Source: Amblyomma americanum (lineage: Eukaryota > Arthropoda > Arachnida > Ixodida > Ixodidae). From it: a stretch of 64,000 nt of DNA. Location: positions 162,379,124 through 162,443,123 of the forward strand of contig NC_135498.1 of NCBI RefSeq assembly GCF_052857255.1, read 5' to 3'. Of this stretch, positions 53,006 through 64,000 are shown in pieces. How positions within the stretch are numbered: position 1 is the first letter of the stretch; each line of letters begins with the position of its first letter. A model generated the notes under the pieces. That model did no database searches, had not been told where the DNA came from, and saw nothing but the letters and a program-made list of their open reading frames with translations. The position numbers were made by a program, and so were the translations under genes.

Positions 53006-54598
53006 GTGTGGGGAAGCGACCAAGAGGCTGCATTTGTCGAGCTTCGCAACCGTCTACAACGTACTCCGATACTCGCCCATTTCGATGAACACGCTGCCAC
53101 GGACATCCACACTGATGCCAGCAATGTCGCCCTCGTTGCGGTACTGATCCAGTGGCAAGGCGGTGCAGAACGGGTCATCAGTTATGCCAGCCGAACACTT
53201 ACGCCCGCCGAGACCAATTATTCTACGACGGAGAAAGAGTGCCTTGCAGTGATATGGGCCATCAGCAAGCTCCGGCTGTACCTCTACGGGCGACCCTTCC
53301 GTGTGGTAAGCGACTACCACCCGTTATGCTGGCTGGCGAGCCTCAAAGACCCCTCAGGACACTTGGCTAGATGGAGCTTACGCTTGCAAGAATACGACTC
53401 AACATTCGTCTACAAGTCGGGCCGTAAGCATCAGGATGCGGATTGTTTGTCGCGTGCGCCTATCACAATCGCTCCCGAGGAACCCGCCGATGACTTTCCT
53501 TTCCTGGGCGCTACTAGTACCACCCAAATGGCACAGCTTCAGCTGACGGACTCGGAGTTCACGCCGCTCATCGATTACCTCGAGGGCGCCGACGCTCGCA
53601 TCGCGCATGTTTTTCGTCGCGGGCTCCACGCTTTCACTTTGCAATCTGGTGTTCTCTACAAGCGCAACTTTTCCAGCACAAAAGAAGCGTTTCTGCTTGT
53701 CGTACCATCACAGCTGCAGCCTAAGATTTTGAGTGCCTGTCATGATGCACCCTCCGCCGGCCATCTCGGAGCAAGTCGTACACTCGCGCGCACTAAGCAG
53801 AAATATTATTGGCCCAGGTTACTCCCATCAGTGCGGGCCTACGTAAAAATATGCCGCGACTGCCAACGTCGTAAGTTTCCTCCATTGAAACCAGCCGGAA
53901 TTCTTCACCCCGTAGAACCACCGAAGACCCGTTTTCACCAAGTGGGCACGGACCTCCTTGGCCCTTTTCCCTAGTCTTCACCTGGAAAGCGTTGGATCGT
54001 CGTTGCCACCCACTACATAACACGGTACGCTGAGACCACGTCTCTTGTCAAAGGCACTACTGCTGCTGAAGGGGTGCAGTTCTTCGTACACAACAGTTTC
54101 CTGCGTCATGGAGCCTCCGCCGTTGTTGTTACTGACCGGAGAACTGCTTTCACTGCCCGCTTAACCCAGTCCGTGATGACCCTGACGCACACCAGCCATT
54201 GACGTGCTACGGCCTATCACCCCCAGACAAACGGATTGGTAGAGCGACTCAACCGCACTCAAGCCGACATGCTGTCTATGTATGTTGACGTCGAGCATCG
54301 AACTCGGGATACTATTATTCCGTACATAACGTTTTCCTACAACACCGTCCTTCAGGAGACAACCCGACTGACCCCCTTTCAGCTTGTCTTCGGTCGGCAA
54401 GTGACCACTCCGTTGGATGCTATGTTGCTCGTTGACCCCTACTGCGACTCAGACGCTGACATCAACGCAGACACCTTCGCTCAGCGTGCTGAGGAAGCGC
54501 GGCAATTGGCATGTCTGCGAATTAACCGTCAACAGGAGACTGCCGCCCATAGGTACAACCTCAGACGCCGCTTCGTCAGTTACGTGCCTGGCGAATAG
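53006..54598 (+). pseudogene. pol: gypsy element C RNase H and integrase
   Basis: RNase H: HTDASNVALVAVL (Asp), TEKECLAVIWA (Glu), VVSDYHPLCW (Asp) and HQDADCLSR. Integrase: zinc end HDAPSAGHLGASRTL...CRDCQRRKFPP; VGTDLLGPFP (first Asp) followed by a TAG at about 53,972; VTDRRTAF (second Asp region, about 54,130-54,153); [16 protein letters not shown] (Glu, about 54,210-54,257); then YNTVLQETTRLTPFQL and the C-terminal RRRGLSEKLLRRYFGPYEVV near 54,615-54,680. Several stops interrupt the frame. Confidence 0.85.
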
Positions 54599-54877
54599 GT
54601 GTGGGTGTGGACACCTGTTCGTCGCCGCGGCCTTTCTGAAAAGTTGCTGCGGAGATACTTCGGCCCTTACGAAGTAGTGCGCCGAATAAGTGATGTGGCA
54701 TATGCGTCCAAGCGGCTTGCTTATCCTGCCGGTAGCACCGTACTGAAGTCGTGCACATTGTTCGCATAAAGCCTTACCACGACAGACTCCCTGACAGAAC
54801 AGCGGGTCACTGCAGCTGTATTTTGCTGATTTTTCCCTCCTAGCCGGATCGTGGCGATGCTGCAGAAGAGGGGGCAG

Positions 54878-57776
<2,899 letters not shown>

Positions 57777-58919
57777 TCAGTTCTGTGTAGGCAACCTGGA
57801 CACCTCGGCGGGGCTTGCGCACGGGTGAAGCGCTGGACCTAGAGGGGCACAGGTGGCGGCGATAGGAGCACTAGATGACTTGTAGGAAGGGGGTCGAGTG
57901 GAGCTAGACGTTCGACGACGTGGAGAAGGGCTGAGTGGCTCAGAGTCATAGGTCGAAGTACTCTTTCCTCGCGGTCGTTTACGTGGGGGTTAGGCCGAAA
58001 CTGCTTTCGACTTCAGGTTGGAAGGGCCCGCTGTAATGACCGTAGCCACAGACGGTGACGCACACGGTGGTTAAACAGGCGCAACATTTAGGGACACAGC
58101 GGGTAGTGCAGGGTTGGGGCGACAATGCTGGGGGAAGGCTGCGCCAGACAGAGGGCCAAGATTGTGTTGAATCCAGCTGCCCACGATTGGTTGCTCCGTG
58201 CCCCAATAGCGGACCAGGCAATGGCTGAGGAGCAGTTGAGCTAGATTCATTCTCAGCAGAATTGACAAAGGCTGAATCGCACCAAGAAGGCGAAGAGTGG
58301 TTGTAGAGCGGCACGAAGCACAGCCACTGGAGGCGGCTCGCTATTAGCGCTACCCCCTCGAAGCTTGGGTGGAGCCCGTCAGCAGCGAGGACACGGGACG
58401 GGGGTAGCCACTCCAATCCATGGTCAACGAAGAAGACGTGTCGTGATATGCGGCAGTGATTGCGTAGAAGGGCATTGAAGGTGCATGCTTCTTTGTTACA
58501 ACGACAAACAGAGGCATGGTTTCGAGCCCGCCGACGTCGGTTCACAGACCTAGGTAGAATCAAACTAGCGTAGATGCGCTTGACTTCAGGGCGCTGATCC
58601 GAGATCACATAAAGCAGGACACGGTACTTGTGAAAAGTAGCACGTCTCCAGAGCTCGAGAAGATATCATTGGTTCCACCATGAAGAATTAAGGTCCTCCC
58701 TGCGCATAGAACGAAGTCGAGGAGGTTCCTAACGTCGTCGATGACGGCACCACTTAAAGACACAAAAGCAGGTGTTCCAGGCTGACTTGCATCAAAATAT
58801 TGCTGCAGATGCTTTGTTTGGGAGTCACCCAAGGCGACAGTCGTGGTCGTACTCCTTGGAAATTTCCATGTGATGCGTTTCGCCGTGATCCGACCGGAAT
58901 CGAAAGTTGGAGACATTCG
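57777..58919 (-). pseudogene. Penelope-like element copy A, ORF1: SGNH/GDSL-type hydrolase domain and basic linker
   Basis: ORF1 starts with the ATG at 58916, one or two bases after the pseudo-LTR. The SGNH hydrolase blocks appear in order: VALGDSQTKHL (GDS nucleophile, 58821-58829), SGAVIDDVRNLL (Gly block), LHGGTNDI (GxND block, 58665-58679), then in a shifted frame DGLHPSFEG (DxxH, 58369-58380). A frameshift near 58,606 and another near 57,990 break it. After the domain comes a long Ser/Pro-rich part with PPRKRPRGKST and SPSPRRRTSSS (nuclear-localisation-like), then RLPTQN and a TGA. The hydrolase could act on lipids, esters or RNA-protein particles; its substrate is unknown. Similar esterase domains are known in CR1-type LINE ORF1. 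Confidence 0.8.
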
Positions 58920-59427
58920 AAATGAAAATACGTTGCTTTTTCGGGGTATGTACCTTATAAGAAGAGGGCACAGGTGAAACCCACTTTATTACTAACCTTT
59001 CGGCCGGTGTCCGGCCTTCGTCAGAGTGAACAATATCGTTGTTGGCAGGAGGATTTTAAGCCAGCCACTCTCAGAATATCAAAACCTCATTACGACTAGG
59101 AACAAAGTACAGAAATCATGTGAATGCGTGGATACAATCAAGAATGACATTGAAAGATGCAGAAAAAAGCTATAATTTAAAACGTGGCACACACATATGG
59201 TCAGCAAAATTGTTAGCGGGGCAGACAAGATAGTACACCAGGACTTTCGTTTAAACCAGCAGAACCATTATCAAATTTGCAAATGAGACATGACTAACGG
59301 GTTTCTCTATCATGATGTGTCCTAAAACCTGATTGTAAAATGGTAACTCTTATTTTGTCGAATGAGTGACCGGGAATTCTGACGTGATTAGATAGCGGAA
59401 GTTTGGGGAGAGAGGTGCAATGAGCCC
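58920..59427 (-). mobile_element. PLE tail and pseudo-LTR directly upstream of copy A
   Basis: On the minus strand this begins inside the endonuclease frame (HVRIPGHS-like, GFRTHHDR), passes SAGLNES and the ORF2 stop, then a 290-bp non-coding part identical in layout to 61198-61489. It ends CATTTCGA, after which ORF1 of copy A begins with ATG. It is the normal partial tandem copy (pseudo-LTR) of a Penelope insertion. Its 5' edge at 59427 abuts inverted copy B. Confidence 0.85.
58981..59030 (-). ncRNA. hammerhead-ribozyme-like motif in PLE pseudo-LTR
   Basis: Minus strand: TTCACT, core CTGACGA (59018-59024), an extra A, stem II GGCCGG-ACA-CCGGCC (six perfect pairs), GAAA, then GGTTAGTAATAAAGTGGG. 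TTCACT can pair with AGTGGG as stem I (four Watson-Crick and two GU pairs). CUGANGA and GAAA are the conserved hammerhead core. The extra A before stem II and the unclear stem III/cleavage site are departures. Hammerheads are established in Penelope-like elements, which supports the call. Confidence 0.55.
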
Positions 59428-59594
59428 TGTCCACTCGACCCATCGCCGCCACCTGTGCCCCTCTAGGTCCAGCGCTTCACCCGTGCGCAAGCCCCGCCGA
59501 GTGTCCAGGTTGCCTACACGGAACTGACTAGGCGCTAAGCGTCCTTCTGGTACGAATCTTTCTGTTGGCATAAGTAGCAATTGGCATAAGTAGC

Positions 59595-61197
59595 AAGAAA
59601 ATTGCCCGATTTTAGGCAGATTCTATCTGTTGCCGAAGGTACACAAGCCTGACGTCCCTGGACGACCAATTGTTTCAGGCATAGGAACTGTAACAGAAAA
59701 CCTTTCTGGTTTTGTTGATTCCCTTATCAGCCATATCCCCCCTACATTTCCATTTTATATAAAAGACAGCAACCACTTTTTACGAGACATTGCTGACCTT
59801 CATATGCCATGCGACTCTCTTCTCATTCATTTAGATGTGTGTTCGCTGTACACTAACATACCCCACGAGGATGGTATTCAATCCGTAAAACAAATCTATC
59901 AGACTTTATGCATTAACGATCGTGTCGGTAGCGTAACCCTTGCTGCTTTGCTTAAAATAATTCTAGAGCTTACCAATTTTGAATTTAATAACGATCATTA
60001 TGTTCAAATCAGCGGTACGTCGATGGGTACAAAAATCGGTCCTAATTATGCGAATATATTCATGGGTGTATTAGAAAAGAACTCCTTGTCCGGTCGCTCA
60101 CTCAAGCCTTTTTATTAGAAACGCTACATAGACGACATATTCCAAATTTGGGAGCATGGCGAGCCTGAACTCATTTCTTTCATCGCTGCTTTTAATCACG
60201 TACATAATTCAATATCATTTTCGCACGCTTACTCAGCTGAGCGTATTAACTTTTTGGATGTGACAGTACTCCTTCGTGATGACAAACTAGTCACGACGCT
60301 CTACAAAAACCCCACTGCCAGACACCGGTATCTTCACTTCCATAGTAGCCAAGTAAAGCACTGCAAGACCAGTATTCCCTACGGCCAAGCACTCCACTAC
60401 AAACGGATCTGCTCTGAGCAATCTGATTTCAACCATAACTGCATGACCCTGAAAAAGGCATTAACACAACAAAAGTACCCCGCTTCTCTAACGACGACGC
60501 GTTTGCACGAGTGTAAGAGCTTGACCGAAGAGCTCTCTTGGACACATCCCATCGCCCTGACTTAGTTCAGCAAACCAACTTGATTCTGACTCATTCAGCT
60601 TCTATTCCTAACGTCACCGGCATTCTTCGCAAGCATCATAACATCATCGGACAAAGCGAATACCTTAAACTTATATTCACAGACCCACCCAGAGTAGTCT
60701 ACGGACGGTCAAAAAATCTACGTGACTTGTTGACTTCTTCAAGAATTTCACAGCATGTCTACGAAGACTGCCGCCCATGCAATAAGCCAAGATGCAGAAT
60801 CTGCGCACATATGACTACCTCAAAAACAGTTACCAGCACCGCGTCTAACTATCAGATGAGAATTAATGGCACTTTTTGCTGCGACACTTCAAACGTAATC
60901 TATCTGTTGGAGTGCTCTGTGTGCAACAAGCAGTGCACAGGGCAAACCGAAACTGCATTCCGTTTACGCTTCAATAACCACAGGGATCACTGCACCTCTC
61001 TCCCCAACCTTCCGCTATCTAAACACGTCAGAATTCCCGGTCACTCATTCGACAAAATAATAGTTACCATTTTACAATCAGGTTTTAGGACACATCATGA
61101 TAGAGAAATCCGTGAGTCATATCTCATTTACAAATTTGATACTGTTTCTGCTGGTTCAAATGAAAGTCCTGTAGTACTATCTTGTCTGCCCCGCTAA
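59595..61197 (+). pseudogene. PLE copy B ORF2: RT and GIY-YIG endonuclease
   Basis: RT from PKVHKPDVPGRPIVSGIGTV through LDVCSLYTNIPHEDG and SGTSMGTKIGPNYAN to a TAG at 60116, just before KRYIDDIF (catalytic YIDD at about 60,127-60,138, intact). Next frame: INFLDVTVLLRDDKL...KKALTQQKYP. The frame then changes near 60,540 to the open stretch 60538-61197: SRISQHVYEDCRPCNKPRCR with the cysteine-rich connector, and the endonuclease NVIYLLECSVCNKQCTGQTE, where the YIG of the GIY-YIG motif reads CTG. It ends ESPVVLSCLPR-stop. The catalytic Tyr change suggests an inactive endonuclease. Confidence 0.85.
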
Positions 61198-61379
61198 CAA
61201 TTTTGCTGAGCACATGTGTGTGCCACGTTTTAAATTACCGCTTTCTTCTGTATCTTTCGTTGTCATTCCTGATTGTATCCACGCATTCACATGATTTCTG
61301 TACTTTGCTCCAAGTCGTGATAAGGTTTTGATATTCTGAAAGTTGCTGGCTTAAAAGCCTCCTGCCAACAACGATATTG

Positions 61380-61430
61380 TTCACTCTGACGAAGGCCAGA
61401 CCCCGGCCGAAAGGTTAGTAATAAAGTGCT
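61380..61430 (+). ncRNA. hammerhead-ribozyme-like motif in PLE copy B
   Basis: TTCACT, core CTGACGA (61386-61392), an extra A, GGCC-AGACCCC-GGCC (stem II shortened by base changes), GAAA (61409-61412), GGTTAGTAATAAAGTG. The core is unchanged compared with 58981-59030, although the stem II loop side has drifted. Stem I is CACT/AGTG (four pairs). Confidence 0.5.
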
Positions 61431-61487
61431 TTTCGCCTGTGCTCTCTTGTAAGCTACATACCCCGGAAACCAACGTCTTTTCATTTC

Positions 61488-61650
<163 letters not shown>

Positions 61651-61753
61651 TTAATTATTTGTGTGTTGTATTTATCAGTGGAATAATAATACTAAGATTA
61701 ATCTATCGCTTAAAGAAAATTCCTTATAAACAAGCAGAAAAACAGCCCACATA

Positions 61754-61773
61754 GTGTGTGTGTGCGTGTGTGC

Positions 61774-61810
<37 letters not shown>

Positions 61811-61892
61811 TGTATGTGTTTGTGCGTGCGTGTGCGTTCGTGCGTGTGTGCGTCTGTGCGTGTGTGTGTGCGCTTGTGTGTTTGTGTGTGTG
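61754..61892. repeat. (GT)n microsatellite, interrupted
   Basis: About 140 bp of GT/GC dinucleotides with T and C interruptions. Its right edge is exactly where the dispersed repeat copy 2 begins. Confidence 0.95.
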
Positions 61893-62450
61893 ACGAGTTT
61901 GTGGTGTCCGATAGCTGTAATCGATACACAAACGAAAAAAAAAACTCTACGCAGCGCGCAGAATTTAGCAAGTATCAGCTACCACGTTCTCATTGTCATG
62001 GTACGCCCCCAAGTACACGGCCTTGGATTGACCTCCGTCACCACCGTTTTCTCAACATTCTCTAAAAGGTTACCATGCCGAATTTAGCGATAGAACAGGC
62101 AAACTCATGCCATCGAGATAGGCAAGCGACACGATGGATCGCGCCAATATTTTGTCGGACTACTTCGGCGAAAATGCACTGTGAACGCTCTATCCAATCG
62201 CGCTAACCAATCTCTTCGAAGGCGTATTTATCTTCGTGCAATAGCGCTTTTGCTGTCCCATCCCGACGCAGATTGCTGCATATTCTCAACTCAGGACACA
62301 AAATACCGGCGATTCTAATTGCCCAGCGCTAACTGCTAATAATAAATTAACGGCAACAAAGGTGCGACCATCGGAGTCACCTCCTTGAGCAAGGGGTTGC
62401 CGTCCCGCTAAATAATAGCAAAGACGCCAAGGTCCTTTTTACCGGTAGTA

Positions 62451-62732
62451 ATGGATAAACACGGAGCAAAGAAGTTTCCGGTTATCACAGACGCCAGCGA
62501 CACAGGAACGCTTCGCCTTCTCCACGGCAAATTCTGTAAAGACATTCGTCTCATAGCGCTATTTCGCGAATATCAACAATCATGCCGTAACGCCAACTCC
62601 GATCTGACCGTCTCAGCGCCCTCAGAGAATGTCGAAATTAACTCTATAGCGTCAAAGACGTACTTAGCCTCCCACAAACCAGCGATAACTTTCGCCCAAG
62701 CAAGCTATACACGGACCTCCACTGATACCTAG
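62451..62732 (+). other. 93-codon open frame in dispersed repeat, unknown
   Basis: The frame includes KFPVITDASDTGTLRLLHGK and FREYQQSCRN. The equivalent of copy 1 (32,385-32,680) has the same wording (FPFVTDTGDT, FCKDVRPLAGFHEY) but is broken by stops and gaps. Conservation of the reading in both copies hints at an old coding region. I do not recognise the family. Confidence 0.3.
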
Positions 62733-62779
62733 TCTTGCTGCAAGATTCGCAATGCATTCTGAAGTTGAATTTGCTTGCG

Positions 62780-63480
62780 AATATATTGTCTACAGAGAAA
62801 ATGAAATTGTGATTGTTTTTTACTTTGGTCCATGAATTCGCTACAGACGAAAGCAACTGAAGGCGGTTATATACATTCGCCTATATATAGTTCTAAGATA
62901 GTCCACAAACAAAACAAAATTAAATCCGTCATAGATTTAGGCTACACATCGTCTATAGTTTGTCCATAGACAAAAGAAAATGAAGGCTGTTGTGGACTTT
63001 AGTCTAGAGATAGTTGATAGACCATCTATAGGGAAGACGAAATCGAGCCTACTATAGGCTTAGGCTATTGATAGTCGATAGACAAAAGGAGATCAATGCT
63101 GTTAATGACTTTAGTTCAAAGACGATCAGGAGACATAGGAAGATAAGAAGTGGTGTAGAATTTAGCCTATATACACTCTATAGACCGTTGCAAAGAAAAG
63201 GAAATTTAGGTGATTATAGACATCGGTCTGCAGATAGTCTGTAGACAAAAATGAAGGCAGTTATAGACGCCAGTGTAAAGAGAGTATGCAGACCGTCTGT
63301 GGAGAACGGGATATGAAGGCGGTTGTAAAACTTGGGCTATAAATAGTGTATAGAGTGTCTTTATACAAAAAGAAATTGAGGCGTTTATAGACTTTACCCA
63401 ATTCGTATAGTATAGGCAGTCTATATACAAAAGCAAAAGTCAGAACTATGGCTCTAGAGGGTTTATAGGCCAATTTTTAT
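62780..63480 (+). repeat. minisatellite with palindromic GTCTATAGAC core, copy 2
   Basis: Diverged units of 50-60 bp with the same parts as copy 1 (ACAAAAGGAAATTAAGG-like, GTTATAGAC, TAGTCTATAGAC-like) in the same order and direction. Confidence 0.85.
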
Positions 63481-64000
63481 AAGTCTGGAAGATCATCGTA
63501 GACTAATCAATCGAAACTACATCGCTGCAAAAGCCGCAGCTAAGCTGGACAAAGCAAAAATTCAGCAATAAATGTTTTCATATATTCATTCTCCGAGGTC
63601 GAGTTGGATATTCTAGAAATAGGAACTTATTTTTTGTACTTGCTATGTAATTTTTCGTATTCCATAAGAAACTCTTGGGAAAACATCTCAAACTCTATCC
63701 TCCGATTATAAAAGGTCACGTATAAAGTCAAGCATTTCGAAAAAACATCTGTTGAAAGACACATAGCAATATAATCAAGTTTTTCGCAAACTTCAAACTG
63801 CAGTTTCAGCAGCCTAAATTATGTTTATATTCATATCACAAAGACTGGTGTCGCCATGCTGCTGGGCCTTCAAGTTTCTCGGCGTCAGTGATTGATGGTG
63901 TTTTGTAACTGGACTGAACTTTAAGGCTTTCTGCCTCCGTGAACATGTTGTATTGCTCAAGCAGCACCGCTTGTCATGTGTTGCTAGCACGAATGAAACC

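Larger units (their letters stand above)
61893..64000 (+). mobile_element. unclassified dispersed repeat carrying a minisatellite, copy 2 (runs off the window)
   Basis: Same order as copy 1 at 31814-34390: the 5' part (ACGAGTTTGTGGTGTCCGAT, GGTACGCCCCCAAGTACACG), the minisatellite, then the 3' part with TTTTTCGCAAACTTCAAACT. The 440-bp internal duplication of copy 1 is absent or partial here. The element begins abruptly after (GT)n. Confidence 0.75.

Noticed and set aside
58300..58919. SGNH domain as a stray CR1 LINE fragment inserted next to the PLE
   Set aside because: The domain starts immediately at the pseudo-LTR end and its frame continues into the PLE linker and ORF2, and copy B keeps the same linker and stop. 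A stray fragment would not be expected to fit so exactly. The alternative stays open until other copies are seen.
61675..62087. Open frames made of Cys-Val or Thr-His repeats
   Set aside because: Translation of the (GT)n microsatellite.

Overview
This window is eukaryotic DNA that consists almost entirely of transposable elements in various stages of decay. I can defend no host protein-coding gene. The tRNA-headed SINEs (a type known from hard ticks as Ruka), CR1-like LINEs, LINEs with an RNase H domain, Ty3/gypsy elements and a Penelope-like element together suggest an ixodid tick. That assignment is inference from repeat style; no species marker is visible.

Layout. 1-15.9 kb: one old Ty3/gypsy element (element A, + strand) split by later insertions: a minus-strand CR1-like LINE (about 1.3-5.2 kb), a dense cluster of tRNA-derived SINEs (5.26-7.8 kb), a 575-bp inverted-repeat element (7.94-8.51 kb), and a second CR1-like LINE (10,246-13,672) flanked by an 8-bp direct repeat. 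15.9-18.3 kb: the tail of an RNase H LINE, then a dead mariner on the minus strand. 19,148-24,443: a nearly complete gypsy element (element B, minus strand) with two 175-bp LTRs, lying in an AT-rich diverged tandem repeat. 24.4-31.8 kb: mostly unrecognised DNA with SINE pieces. 31.8-34.4 kb and 61.9-64.0 kb: two copies of one unclassified dispersed repeat, each carrying a 50-60 bp minisatellite based on the palindrome GTCTATAGAC. 36.4-42.9 kb: SINE pieces, a minus-strand RNase H LINE and a plus-strand CR1-like LINE ending in a TTGA-type repeat. 47.2-50.1 kb: another RNase H LINE and SINEs, one with a near-complete cloverleaf head. 50.1-55.0 kb: a third gypsy element (C). 55.0-61.6 kb: a Penelope-like element (PLE) complex lying between two long (TA)n arrays.

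The most interesting locus is the PLE complex. One copy (minus strand) encodes an SGNH/GDSL-type hydrolase directly behind the pseudo-LTR, then a basic/serine-rich linker, an in-frame UGA followed by CUAG, and then the reverse transcriptase and GIY-YIG endonuclease. A second, inverted copy keeps the same UGA-CUAG. Both pseudo-LTR copies carry a hammerhead-ribozyme-like motif. Secondary highlights are 2A-like (NPGP-type) motifs at the start of ORF1 in both of the first two LINEs.

All of the elements look non-autonomous or dead. Element B is closest to intact, with one frameshift in its protease.
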